Assembly: GCF_026340675.1 (NCBI RefSeq)
Contig: NZ_JAPEOX010000002.1
Location: 1,364,001 to 1,428,000 of the forward strand
Direction of reading: 5' to 3'
Length of the DNA stretch: 64,000 bases
From: Streptomyces sp. NBC_01264
Lineage (GTDB): Bacteria; Actinomycetota; Actinomycetes; Streptomycetales; Streptomycetaceae
The notes under the pieces are model-generated. The model made no database searches and was not told the origin of the DNA. It saw nothing but the letters and a program-made list of their open reading frames with translations. Below, piece by piece: positions 33,568 to 42,050 of this stretch. Position numbers and translations under genes: made by a program. How positions within the stretch are numbered: the first letter of the stretch is position 1; each line of letters opens with the position of its first letter.

Positions 33568-33964
33568 CGAGCACCGCCCGGAGCAGGGACTGGTCGTCGT
33601 CGGCGAAGGAACCGCCGGTGGGGAAGCACGGCGCCCGCACCGTCACGGCCCCGTGTTCCATCAGGTCGCCGAGGACGACCTTGACCACCACCGCCGGCAG
33701 CCTCAGGTGTCCGGCCACCTCGGCGACGGTGACCGCGGCCGAGCCCGCGCACAGCCGGAGCGCGAGGACGTGCTCGGCGCCGAGGGGGCCGCGCGGGCGC
33801 ACTCCGGTCGCCGTCACCAGCGACAACAGGTCGAGGGCGACGGACGGTCGCGTCCGCCCGCCGCTCGCGGTGTACGGACGGATCACCCGGCCCGCCGAAT
33901 CGTCCAGCCACGGCGCGTCGCGCGGTCCCCCCGGCGCCGTCGTCCCCCGGGCACGGGCCCTCAT
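33545..33964 (-). CDS. cvnC: Conservon DUF742 protein, CvnC
   Basis: A 139-residue DUF742 winged-helix-like protein. RVIRPYTASGGRTRPSVALDLLSLV and LRLCAGSAAVTVAEVAGHLRLPAVVVKVVLGDLMEHGAV are the two family blocks; the second forms the helix-turn-helix. The ATG at 33964 overlaps the stop of cvnB (ATGA), and the 3' end overlaps cvnD. It is thought to help assemble the conservon complex at the membrane; direct DNA binding is not demonstrated. Confidence 0.92.
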   Translation of the reverse strand: MRARARGTTAPGGPRDAPWLDDSAGRVIRPYTASGGRTRPSVALDLLSLVTATGVRPRGPLGAEHVLALRLCAGSAAVTVAEVAGHLRLPAVVVKVVLGDLMEHGAVTVRAPCFPTGGSFADDDQSLLRAVLDGLRKRL

Positions 33965-34422
33965 CGCTCCGCGCCAGCGGCGGGCCGCCTCGGCGGGGCC
34001 GCGAGGTACGGACGGACGCTCTTGACCAGCATGGCCATCTCGTAGCCGAGCACGCCGGCGTCGGCCTCCCGGTCGGCCAGTACGGCCAGGCAGGTGCCCG
34101 ATCCGGCCGCCGAGACGAAGACGAGGGCGGTGTCGAGCTCGACCACCACCTGCCGGACCTCGGCGCCCTCCGCGAACCGGGACCCGGCGCTGCGCCCCAG
34201 GGCGTACAGCCCGGAGGCGAGGGCCGCGAGGTGGTCGGCGCTGTCGGCGTCGAGCCCGTGCAGGCAGGTGACGAGCCCGTCGGCGGTCAGCAGGACCGCG
34301 CTGCGCGTGTACGGAACCCGCTGGACCAGGCCGCTGAGCAGCCAGTCGAGGTCCGAGAGCCGCGTGGTCGTCGTACTGATCGTGGTCGCCGTGCTGATCG
34401 TGGTCGCCGCTTCGCCGCCCAT
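33961..34422 (-). CDS. cvnB: Conservon roadblock/LC7 protein, CvnB
   Basis: A 153-residue protein with the roadblock/LC7 fold: LDWLLSGLVQRVPYTRSAVLLTADGL then FAEGAEVRQVVVELDTALVFVSAAG and LAVLADREADAGVLGYEMAMLV. An N-terminal Thr-Ile-Ser-Thr-rich stretch encoded by near-repeats precedes it. Roadblock proteins regulate the partner GTPase (CvnD). The start is ATG 34422, 38 bp after the end of cvnA. Confidence 0.92.
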   Translation of the reverse strand: MGGEAATTISTATTISTTTTRLSDLDWLLSGLVQRVPYTRSAVLLTADGLVTCLHGLDADSADHLAALASGLYALGRSAGSRFAEGAEVRQVVVELDTALVFVSAAGSGTCLAVLADREADAGVLGYEMAMLVKSVRPYLAAPPRRPAAGAER

Positions 34423-34460
34423 GGGGGTGCGCTCCTTAGCTGTCGGGTGAGAGGCCGGGG

Positions 34461-36119
34461 TCACGTCTGGTGCTCCGACTGGGCGAGGCCGAAGCCCCGT
34501 TGGAAGGCGGCCATCAGGCCGGGGTCGTGTACGGGCCGCTCCGTGCCCGCGCCGCCGCCGGGCCGGGGTACGGGGGCCTCGCGCAGCTGCGGCGCGAGGT
34601 GTTCCTGGGCCCGCCGACGGGGCAGCGGCGGGCGCTCGCCGCCGTCCCTGGCGGCCGGTACGGCGGGGAGCGGCGGCGCGCCGGGCGCCGCGGCGGCCCT
34701 CACGGGCGCGGCAGCCGGGGATGCCGCGATCGTGACGCCGGAGGCCGTCACCACCGGTTCCGCACCCATGGGTTCCGCACCCACCGGTTCCGCACCCGCA
34801 GAGGGCTCCGGCTGCCCGGGCAGGGGTACCCGTACGGGCTCCAGCCGTGGCGCTCCCGCCCCCTCGCCGGTCCCCCAGGAGGTGGCCCGGGAGCCGCCCA
34901 GGGCGTCGGCGGCGCTCGGCGCCTCGGCTCCCATCAGCTCCTGGGGCAGGACCAGTACGGCGAGCACGCCGCCGTAGATGTTCGACTTGAGCTCGACGGC
35001 GATCCCGTGCCTGCGGGCCAGCGCGGAGACGACGAAGAGGCCGATCCGCCCGTCGGCCAGCAGGTGCCGGACACTGATCTGGTCGGGGTCGCCGAGCAGG
35101 GCGTTCATCCGGTGCGCCTCCTCGGGCGGCATGCCGAGGCCCCGGTCCTCCACCTCGACCGCGATCCCGGCCGTGACCCGCTCCGCGCGCACCACGACAT
35201 CGGTGTCGGGGGCGGAGAACACGGTGGCGTTCTCGACGAGTTCGGCCAGCAGGTGCACGACGTCGGCGACGGCGTGGCCGCGTACGGAACCGCCGGCGGG
35301 GGGCACGACCTTGACCCGGGTGTACTGCTCGACCTCCGCGACCGAGGAGCGCAGTACCTCGCTCAGGTCGACGGGCCGGGTCCACTGGCGGCGCGAGGCC
35401 GCTCCGCCGAGCACCGCGAGGTTCTCCGCGTGGCGCCGGATCCGGGTGGCGAGGTGGTCGACGTGGAAGAGCTCCTTGAGCAGGTCCGGGTCCTCGACCG
35501 TGTCCTCCAGGTCGTCCAGCAGCGAGATCTCGCGGTGGACGAGGGACTGGAGGCGGCGTGCGAGGTTGACGAAGACCTCGACCTTGCGGTCGCTGTCCGA
35601 GGGCGTGACGGGGCCGCCGAGGCGGACCAGGGTCGCGTGGGCCTGTTCGCGGGCGCCGCGCAGTTCCTGGGCGAGCAGCCAGAACTCGTCGATGCCCGCC
35701 GTCTCGGGGCCGAAGGACGGCCCGGCCGGCCCGCCGCGCACCGGGCGCGCGGGCAGTTCGCCGCGCTCCAGGCGGTCGGCGGTGGTGTGCAGCTCCTGCC
35801 GGCCCCGGACGCTGGAGCGGCGCAGCGCCTCGCAGCGGTCGCGGACGGTCTTAGCCGCGCGCTGGGCCCCGAGCAGGGCGGCCGCGAGCGCGCCGGCGAA
35901 GAGCAGGGCGCAGCCGCTGAGCACCGGCCACAGCCGGGGGTCGCGGGCGCCCGCGCCGCCGCCGAGCTGGAGCGCGAAGAGCACCGCGGCGGCGCCGCTG
36001 AGCCCGGCGGCGAGCGTGGGCAGCAGGGCGGCGCGGATCAGCTGGGGCCGTATCTGCCGGCCGGGACCGGTGACGGCGTGTCTCGACGGGGAGTGGCGGG
36101 CGGCGCGGAGTCCGGACAT
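34461..36119 (-). CDS. cvnA: Conservon sensor kinase-like protein, CvnA
   Basis: A 552-residue membrane protein with two N-terminal helices (residues ~30-50 and ~62-82), a cytoplasmic coiled region, and a HATPase domain (LAELVENATVFSAPDTDV as N-box, EDRGLGMPPEEA as G1, GLFVVSALARRHG near G2). The Pro/Ala-rich tail includes three tandem 5-residue units (GAEPV/M) encoded by 15-bp repeats near 34750-34800. The H-box is not canonical, as in other CvnA proteins, so it may sense rather than phosphorylate. ATG 36119 has GAGG six bases ahead. It heads the conservon operon. Confidence 0.92.
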   Translation of the reverse strand: MSGLRAARHSPSRHAVTGPGRQIRPQLIRAALLPTLAAGLSGAAAVLFALQLGGGAGARDPRLWPVLSGCALLFAGALAAALLGAQRAAKTVRDRCEALRRSSVRGRQELHTTADRLERGELPARPVRGGPAGPSFGPETAGIDEFWLLAQELRGAREQAHATLVRLGGPVTPSDSDRKVEVFVNLARRLQSLVHREISLLDDLEDTVEDPDLLKELFHVDHLATRIRRHAENLAVLGGAASRRQWTRPVDLSEVLRSSVAEVEQYTRVKVVPPAGGSVRGHAVADVVHLLAELVENATVFSAPDTDVVVRAERVTAGIAVEVEDRGLGMPPEEAHRMNALLGDPDQISVRHLLADGRIGLFVVSALARRHGIAVELKSNIYGGVLAVLVLPQELMGAEAPSAADALGGSRATSWGTGEGAGAPRLEPVRVPLPGQPEPSAGAEPVGAEPMGAEPVVTASGVTIAASPAAAPVRAAAAPGAPPLPAVPAARDGGERPPLPRRRAQEHLAPQLREAPVPRPGGGAGTERPVHDPGLMAAFQRGFGLAQSEHQT

Positions 36120-36399
36120 CGGCGTCCTCGGTAGGTGGGGCCCGGGCCCCGGGCTTCCCGGGATCCGGTGTTGATCACCGGATACCCACGCTAGACCGCA
36201 CGCTCGGCCCCAGGACGGCGAGTTGGGGAACTTCGCCCGTGCGCTTCCCGCTCCCGATGGAGCGCTCGCACGACAGCCCGAATGCGCCGGGAGCGCACAC
36301 GCCCCGGCGCCCCACGGGCACGCGCCGCCTCCCGGAGCCCCCGCCCGCACCTCGGCCCCCTCCCGCCCCACCGACGGCGGCCGGCCGCCCGAGGGCCGG
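36120..36399. other. Conservon upstream region
   Basis: This gap between cvnA and the MBL gene should hold the conservon promoter. A relatively A/T-containing stretch at about 36168-36192 (TGTTGATCACCGGATACCCA) is the most promoter-like part. Open frames on the plus strand here are Pro/Arg/Ala-rich and have no ribosome site, so I see no gene. Confidence 0.5.
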
Positions 36400-36446
36400 C
36401 ACGGCGGAGCGGGCCCTCCCGTACCGGGAGGGCCCGCTCCGCCGTG
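36400..36446. terminator. 21-bp perfect hairpin after the MBL-fold gene
   Basis: The arm at 36400-36420 (starting CACGGCGGAGCGGG) pairs without mismatch with 36426-36446 around a five-base loop. It is 18 bp beyond the stop of the minus-strand MBL gene. No T-run follows in that direction, as is usual for Streptomyces terminators; GGTTTC follows on the plus side. Confidence 0.8.
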
Positions 36447-36464
36447 GTTTCTGCCCGGGGACTC

Positions 36465-37664
36465 CTAGGAGCCCACCGCCTCCGGCTCCTCGCGGGTCAC
36501 GGCTGCCGGCCTCGCGGCCGCGGCGGGGCGGGCCGGCGTGACCGGCGGGGGTGAGCCCGCGGCCACGAAGGGGCGCCACCACGGCGCGCTCGGCGCGTCG
36601 GCCGCGCCCGGCTCGAACGGCTGACCCGGCACCGGCAGGGCGATCGCCGCCCCGACGCCCTCGGCGGCGGTCACCGTGCCCTCCCCCGGCTCGTCCCACG
36701 GGTGCGGGGCCAGGTTGAAGGTGCCCCAGTGGATCGGCAGCATCGTGCCGCGCGCGGTACCGCCCTGGAGGTCGAGGTGGGCGCGCACGCCCTCCTCGGG
36801 CGTCATGTGGATGTCGGTCCAGAACTCCGAGTACGCCCCGATCTGGATCATCGTCGCGTCGAAGGGGCCGTGCGCCGCGCCGATCTCCTTGAAGCCGGAG
36901 AAGTAGCCGGTGTCACCGCTGTGGTAGATCCGGTGCTCGTCGCCCGCGACGACCCAGGAGGCCCACAGGGTGAACTGCTGGTTGCGCAGGCCGCGACCGC
37001 AGAAGTGCTGGGCCGGGGTGGCGGTGAGCGACAGTCCGGCGACCTTGGTGGTCTCGTTCCAGTCGAGCTCGCGCAGCCGGTCGGCCGGGACGCCCCAGCG
37101 CTCCAGGTGCGCGCCGACGCCCAGCGGGACCGCGAAGACCGTGTCCGTACCGGCCAGGGCCTTGATCGTCGGCAGGTCGAGGTGGTCGTAGTGGTCGTGC
37201 GAGATCACCACCACGTCGACCTCGCCCAGCGAGGCCAGCGGTACGGGTACCGGGTGCAGGCGCTTGGGCCCGGCGAAGGGGAAGGGGGAGCACCGCTCGC
37301 CCCAGACCGGGTCGAAGAGGACCCGGCGCCCGTCGATCTCCGCGAGCACGCTCGAATGGCCCATCCACGTCAGCCGCAGGCCGCTCTTCGGGGGCTTCGA
37401 GAGCTCCGCGAGGGTCGTCGGGTAGACCGGGATGGGGGCGCCGGGGCTACGCCGGAGCCGCTGCTCCTTGTGGAAGTAGATCTTGGCGAACTCGGCCATG
37501 GACCCGGAGGGTCTGGTCCTGGTCCCGGCCGGGTTCTGGAAGATTCCGTCGGCGAAGTTCGGCGAACGCCGGATCCGCTCCAGCCGGGCACCGGACGGGT
37601 CCGCGCCGAAGGCTTCGGGCCGCAGTGCGCGCAGCCGTGGACGCAAGGGACGGGAGCCGGTCAA
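36465..37664 (-). CDS. MBL-fold metallohydrolase (NAPE-PLD/UlaG-like)
   Basis: A 399-residue metallo-beta-lactamase-fold hydrolase. The metal motif HxHxDH is SHDHYDHLD, further ligands lie in HFCGRG and SGDTGYFSG, and PIHWGTFNLAPHPWDEP is the NAPE-PLD/RomA-like C-terminal block. Such enzymes act as phosphodiesterases on lipid or sugar substrates. A TTG at 37664 preceded by GGAGG four bases away is the best start; the ATG at 37739 would add 25 residues without a ribosome site. The C-terminal ~50 residues are low-complexity Ala/Pro. A strong hairpin follows. Confidence 0.85.
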   Translation of the reverse strand: MTGSRPLRPRLRALRPEAFGADPSGARLERIRRSPNFADGIFQNPAGTRTRPSGSMAEFAKIYFHKEQRLRRSPGAPIPVYPTTLAELSKPPKSGLRLTWMGHSSVLAEIDGRRVLFDPVWGERCSPFPFAGPKRLHPVPVPLASLGEVDVVVISHDHYDHLDLPTIKALAGTDTVFAVPLGVGAHLERWGVPADRLRELDWNETTKVAGLSLTATPAQHFCGRGLRNQQFTLWASWVVAGDEHRIYHSGDTGYFSGFKEIGAAHGPFDATMIQIGAYSEFWTDIHMTPEEGVRAHLDLQGGTARGTMLPIHWGTFNLAPHPWDEPGEGTVTAAEGVGAAIALPVPGQPFEPGAADAPSAPWWRPFVAAGSPPPVTPARPAAAARPAAVTREEPEAVGS

Positions 37665-37786
37665 GGCGCCTCCAGTGTGGGGGGGTGCGGGCAGGGCGTT
37701 TTCATGATTACCACCATCCCAACGCACGACACTCCCCAAGGATTCCGCTACGCGCCCACGAACGCGTTCCGCCCCTGCCCGGCCCC

Positions 37787-37826
37787 CTCTCCCCCGGCCC
37801 CTCCGCCTCTCCCCCGGCCCCTCCGC
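37787..37826. repeat. Two tandem copies of a 20-bp C-rich unit
   Basis: CTCTCCCCCGGCCCCTCCGC occurs twice head to tail (37787-37806, 37807-37826), just beyond the stop of the SGNH hydrolase gene. On the minus strand it is G-rich and purine-rich; it may be a slippage product. Confidence 0.8.
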
Positions 37827-37856
37827 GCACCGCCCCCGCAGCCCCCCGCACCCGCT

Positions 37857-38786
37857 CTACAGCGGCAGCAGGTCCGGCCGCTTCGGCTCCACATGGTCGC
37901 CGGAGGACTCCCCGCGCAGCCGTCGGCCGATCCACGGCACGAGGTGCTCGCGCGCCCAGTGGATGTTGTCGCGGGTGGTGTCCACCGACCCGCGCGGCCG
38001 CATCGGCGGCCAGGGCTGGTCCGGATCGGCCGGCGTGTCGAGGCCGAGCACCTGGGCGGCGCGCAGGGCCACCCGGGTGTGCCCCTCGGGCGACAGGTGC
38101 AGCCGGTCGTCGTCCCAGGCCCGCCGGTCCTGTATGGATTTCAGCGACCAGAGGTCGAGCACGGGGCACTCGTACCGGTCGGCGATGGACCGGACGTGCG
38201 CGCTGAACGTGGCGATCTTGCCCCGCATGTGCTTGAGGACCGGCACGTCGCGGGTGTCGAAGCCGGTGGTGATCACGACCAGGCCGACGGATCCGGTGAG
38301 GTCGCGCACGGCCGCCTCGTACCGTTCGGCCACGTCGTCCGGATCGCTGCCGGGCCGGATGATGTCGTTGCCGCCCGCGCAGAAGGTCACCAGGTCCGGC
38401 GCGAGCTCCATGGCCCGGGGGACCTGCTCGGCCACGATCTGGTCCAGCAGGCGGCCCCGTACGGCCAGGTTCGCGTAGCGGAAGGCCCCGGAACCGGCGG
38501 GCCCTGCGGAACCGGCCGGTTCGCCGGGGCCGCCGGATGAGCCGGGGTCACCGGATGCACGGGATGCGCCGGAGTCACTCGATGCGCCGGAGTGCTCGTA
38601 CCGCTCCTCGCACCGGTCGGCCAGAAGGACGGCCAGCCGGTCCGCCCATCCGAGGAAGGTGTCCCCCGGTCCCGGGTCACCCACGCCCTCGGTGAAGCTG
38701 TCCCCGAGCGCCGCGTACGAGCCAATGGTCTTCGTCTTGGATGTCGTCGTCGCTGCCACGGGACCCCATACTTCACTGCGGATCAT
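37857..38786 (-). CDS. SGNH/GDSL-family hydrolase
   Basis: A 309-residue lipase/esterase-like protein. Block I is ALGDSFTEGVGD with the nucleophile Ser, block III is FCAGGNDIIRPG, and block V is RLHLSPEGHTRVA with the catalytic Asp-x-x-His-like pair. A Ser/Gly/Ala-rich insert of about 35 residues (residues ~70-105) is encoded by degenerate repeats at 38520-38590 and probably loops out. No signal peptide is seen. Start ATG 38786; a GTG at 38759 is an alternative. Substrate unknown. Confidence 0.88.
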   Translation of the reverse strand: MIRSEVWGPVAATTTSKTKTIGSYAALGDSFTEGVGDPGPGDTFLGWADRLAVLLADRCEERYEHSGASSDSGASRASGDPGSSGGPGEPAGSAGPAGSGAFRYANLAVRGRLLDQIVAEQVPRAMELAPDLVTFCAGGNDIIRPGSDPDDVAERYEAAVRDLTGSVGLVVITTGFDTRDVPVLKHMRGKIATFSAHVRSIADRYECPVLDLWSLKSIQDRRAWDDDRLHLSPEGHTRVALRAAQVLGLDTPADPDQPWPPMRPRGSVDTTRDNIHWAREHLVPWIGRRLRGESSGDHVEPKRPDLLPL

Positions 38787-38895
38787 GACCTACGCGACCG
38801 TAGCCAGGGCCTCACGGACCGTGATCTTCACCACCCCGTGCCCCGGGAATAGCGCACCGGTCGGCGGCCGGCTTCGTGGCCGACGGGGGCGGGCG

Positions 38896-39336
38896 TCAGT
38901 GACCGACGGGGGCGGGCGAGATCTGCTGGAAGAGGCTGATCAGGTCCGGGGCGACCCACTCCTCGGCGATCCGGTCGCCCTCGAAGCGGTAGACCTCGAC
39001 GCTCCGGTAGCCGACCTGCCGTCCGGTCGCCTCGAACTGCTGGAACGCGCCCCGGTGCGTGCCCTGGAAGTGGACCAGCACCGTCACCTTGTCGCCGACG
39101 CCGAACATGTCCCGCACGTCGATCTTCAGGTCGGGGAACGCATCCTTCATGAGCTGCGTGCCCGTCCGCCAGGTCTCCCGACCGCGCAGGGGGTCCGGGG
39201 ATCCGGGGACGTTGGCGATGAAGTCCTCGCTCAGCAGTTGCCCGGCGGCGTCGATGTCACCGCTCTCCAGCAACCGGTACGCGGTGCGCAGCAGGGCCAT
39301 GTTGTTCTCGACAGCGGTGATCGCGGTCTCGGTCAT
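38896..39336 (-). CDS. SnoaL-like ester-cyclase-fold protein
   Basis: A 146-residue NTF2-like cone-fold protein. FIANVPGSPDPLRGRETWR, FPDLKIDVRDMFGVGDKV and HRGAFQQFEATGRQVGYRSV match the SnoaL-like polyketide cyclase group, and the C-terminal EEWVAPDLISLFQQI is typical of the 'ester cyclase' subset. It probably binds a hydrophobic small molecule. GAGG lies nine bases before ATG 39336; the longer ATG at 39429 has no ribosome site. Confidence 0.85.
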   Translation of the reverse strand: MTETAITAVENNMALLRTAYRLLESGDIDAAGQLLSEDFIANVPGSPDPLRGRETWRTGTQLMKDAFPDLKIDVRDMFGVGDKVTVLVHFQGTHRGAFQQFEATGRQVGYRSVEVYRFEGDRIAEEWVAPDLISLFQQISPAPVGH

Positions 39337-39500
39337 CGGGCAAGTCCTCGCGGGTGACCGTCCCGTGAGCTCGGTTCGCCCCGGGCCGGATGTCACCCAG
39401 TACAAACCGTGACGTCGCGGCAAGGTCAAACCGGTCGCGGTCCGCTCCCGGCACGCCTTCGTGCCGGTGCGGGCGGGGCCCGGGTCACGGGGTCACCGGG

Positions 39501-40040
39501 TCACCGCGTCCCGGCGGCGCCGGTGCGGCGAGGGCCCGGCGCCTGGCGACCGCCGCTGCGGCTGGGGCCGGGTGCGGGCAACTCGCGCAGGCGCCGCACG
39601 TGCTCCTGCTGGATGTTCCGGCTGAAGGTGAGGAAGTCGGCGACCAGTTCGAGCTGTTCGGCGCTGTAGCGGCCCATGACCTGACGCGTGGAGTCCTCTA
39701 TGAACGGAGCGATCAGGGCGTAGGTCTTCTCGGAGGCCTCGGGTGTGACGCGCACCAGGGTGCGGCGGCGGTCCGTGGGGTGCGGGGTGCGGGTGAGGTA
39801 TCCGGCCTTCTCGAGTCGGTCGAGCATCGTGGTGACGCTGCCGGTGGTCAGCCCGAGCTGCGCACTGAGCGTGCTGGGGGCGGCCTCCTCGGTGGCCATG
39901 AGGATCTCCAGGCACCGCAGATCGGTCTCGTTGACGCCCAGCAGGCGTGCCGTCTCCCGGTCGTAGTCGTCAACGACCGACTGGTAGTCCTGGACGGCTT
40001 TACCCAGCTTTGCCCCGACCCCCTCTTCTTCGCTTGACAT
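39501..40040 (-). CDS. MarR-family repressor of the MFS/monooxygenase block
   Basis: A 179-residue MarR regulator. The winged helix reads PSTLSAQLGLTTGSVTTMLDRLEKAGYLTR with the wing HPTDRRRTLVRVT, and dimerisation helices flank it. A basic Arg/Pro/Gly tail of ~25 residues is unusual. It is divergent from a block encoding a small protein, an MFS pump remnant and a FAD monooxygenase. Two copies of a dyad lie in the gap, one overlapping its own ATG (40040), so autorepression plus control of the block is likely. Confidence 0.9.
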   Translation of the reverse strand: MSSEEEGVGAKLGKAVQDYQSVVDDYDRETARLLGVNETDLRCLEILMATEEAAPSTLSAQLGLTTGSVTTMLDRLEKAGYLTRTPHPTDRRRTLVRVTPEASEKTYALIAPFIEDSTRQVMGRYSAEQLELVADFLTFSRNIQQEHVRRLRELPAPGPSRSGGRQAPGPRRTGAAGTR

Positions 40041-40087
40041 TCAAGCCATCTCCGCTCATGGTGGATATCAGTTGCTCGACATTCAAG
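40033..40087. promoter_or_regulatory. Two spaced MarR boxes, C(T/C)TGACATTCAAG type
   Basis: CTTGACATTCAAG (40033-40045, a perfect 5-3-5 dyad) and CTCGACATTCAAG (40075-40087, one mismatch in the dyad) lie 42 bp apart, four helical turns, on the same face. The first overlaps the marR start; the second sits upstream of the divergent operon. Confidence 0.7.
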
Positions 40088-40184
40088 ATACCTGAGATTC
40101 GAGGCAACGAGGAAAGTGCGCGACGTACCGGGCGACCGCGCCCGACCGCCCACGCCCTCACACCCCACGGAGAAGAGCACCGCC

Positions 40185-40667
40185 ATGTCTGAAACTGAAA
40201 CCGCCCTGCCTGAAATCGCCACGTCTGGAACTGCAACGCCTGAAACCGCAACGCCTGAAGCCGCCTTCACCGCCGACGAGCGCCTCGTCCTCCAGACCGC
40301 CGCCCACGGCGTCGTCGGCCTGATGGCAGCCGCGGACCCCGGCCTCATCTCCTCCACCCGTTCCGGCATGGCCGGCGGCAAGGCCCTGTCCTCCGCGACC
40401 GGCGCCATCGGCCGGGTCCTGGCGCAGAGCCCGAAGGGCATGGAGCTCGGCGGCAAGTCCACCGCCGATGTCGCCGACCAGGTCTTCACCGCGCTGACCT
40501 CCTCGATCGCCCTGCTCAAGGCCAAGGCCCCGCAGGAGATCGACAACTTCCGCGACACCATCGCCGTCATCATGGACGCCGCCTCCCGCGCCCACCGGGG
40601 CGAGGCCGGTCCCGCCGAGGCCTCCATGATCCGCAAGATCACCGCGACCCTCGACGCCGCCGCCTGA
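40185..40667 (+). CDS. Uncharacterised 160-residue protein in MarR-controlled block
   Basis: I do not recognise the family. The first ~28 residues are a Thr/Glu/Pro/Ala repeat (TPETATPE type) encoded by imperfect 15-bp units at 40190-40262. The remaining ~130 residues look like an all-helical, Ala-rich soluble domain (FTADERLVLQTAAHGVVGLM, VADQVFTALTSSIALLKAK, EIDNFRDTIAVIMDAA). There are no Cys residues and no membrane segment. It is first in the block and followed 8 bp later by the MFS remnant, so it may be linked to stress or toxin handling. The start is ATG 40185 with a weak GGAGAAGAG ahead. Confidence 0.75.
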   Translation: MSETETALPEIATSGTATPETATPEAAFTADERLVLQTAAHGVVGLMAAADPGLISSTRSGMAGGKALSSATGAIGRVLAQSPKGMELGGKSTADVADQVFTALTSSIALLKAKAPQEIDNFRDTIAVIMDAASRAHRGEAGPAEASMIRKITATLDAAA

Positions 40668-40675
40668 CATCGCGC

Positions 40676-42036
40676 ATGGACCTGCTCGACAACACGATCA
40701 TCAACGTCGCGCTGCCCTCCATCCACCAGGACCTCGGCGGCACCTACGCCGCCGTGCAGTGGATCGCCGCCGGCTACACCCTGGCCTTCGCCCTCGCCCT
40801 GATCACCGGCAGCCGTCTCGGTGACGTCTTCGGCAGGCGCCGGCTCTTCCTCACCGGCGCCGCCGGCTTCACGATCGCCTCCGCACTGTGCGGGATCTCC
40901 CAGGAGCCCTGGCAGCTGATCGCCGCCCGCGCCGCGCAGGGCGTGATGGCCGCGCTGATGATCCCGCAGGTCCTGGCGATCATCCAGACCATGTACGCGC
41001 CCAAGGACCGCGGCAAGGCGATCGGCATGTTCGGCGCGCTCGCCGGCATGGCCACCGTCGGCGGCCCCGTCCTCGGAGCCGTGCTCACCAGCGGCGACGT
41101 CGCAGGCCTCGGCTGGCGTTCCATCTTCCTGGTCAACGGGCCCGTCGGCTCGTCGCCATCGCACTCGCCGCCAGACACCTCCCCGAGTCCAGGGCCCCGT
41201 ACGGGACCCGCCTCGACCTCCCCGGTGTGCTCCTGTCCTCACTCGCCCTGCTCATGCTGATCTACCCGCTGGTCAAGGGTCAGGACCTGGACTGGCCCGC
41301 CTGGACCTTCGCCTCCATGGCCGGCTCCCTGCTCGTGCTCGCCGCCTTCGTCGCCCACCAGAAGCGGCGTACCCGTACGACCGGCTCCCCGCTCATCGAG
41401 CTCAGCCTGTTCCGCTACAAGTCCTTCTCCGGCGGCCTCCTGGTCAACCTCCTCTTCATGGGCGGCGTCGTCGGCTACTTCCTGGTCTTCACCGTCTACC
41501 TGCAGACCGGTCTCGGCTTCTCCGTCATGCGCTCGGGCCTGACCAACCTGCCCTGGGGCCTCATGGTGCCCGTCTTCGCCGGGGTCGCCGCCGGAGTGCT
41601 CGCACCCAAGCTGGGCCGTCCCGTCCTGCAGGCCGGTCTGATCCTCGACATCATCGCGATGCTCACCCTGATGTGGACGGTCGGTTGCGGCGAGGTGACC
41701 ACGGTCAAGCTCATCCCGGCCCTGCTCATCGGCGGCATCGGCATGGGGCTGGTGGTCGCCCCGCTCCTCGACTTCACCCTGGCGGACGTACCCGTGGCCG
41801 ACGCGGGCTCCGCCTCCGGCCTCTACAACACCATCCAGCAGGTCGGCAGCGCCATCGGCATCGCCGGGCTCGGCGCCTTCTTCTTCAGCCGCGCCGGCCA
41901 CCACGTCCCCGGCCCCGCGACCTACGATCCCGCGCTCCAGCACACCCTGTGGCTGCCCGTCGCCGCCTTCGCCGCCGCGCTCGCCGCCACCTTCCTGATG
42001 CCGCGACACGCAGCCCACCACGACGACGCCCGATGA
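40676..42036 (+). pseudogene. MFS drug exporter (DHA2, 14-helix type), frameshifted
   Basis: The frame opens at 40676 with MDLLDNTIINVALPSIHQDL, the middle of the usual first helix; 15-20 residues before it are missing. It continues with SRLGDVFGRRRLFLTG (motif A) and WRSIFLVNGPVG. A one-base deletion near 41148 (GGCTC where GGCCTC is expected) shifts the frame; the remainder LVAIALAARHLPESRAPYGT through to the terminal helices is in the next frame to 42036. The protein would normally be about 460 residues and pump hydrophobic drugs with the proton gradient. With both a 5' loss and a frameshift it is probably inactive. Confidence 0.82.
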
Positions 42037-42050
42037 GAGGGACACCCACC

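Noticed and set aside
34750..34800. Three 15-bp tandem repeats considered as a regulatory element
   Set aside because: They are inside the cvnA reading frame and encode a repeated GAEPV/M segment; protein tail repetition explains them.
36223..36554. Three overlapping plus-strand frames between cvnA and the MBL gene
   Set aside because: Pro/Arg/Ala-rich, no start signal, and they cross the 21-bp terminator hairpin.
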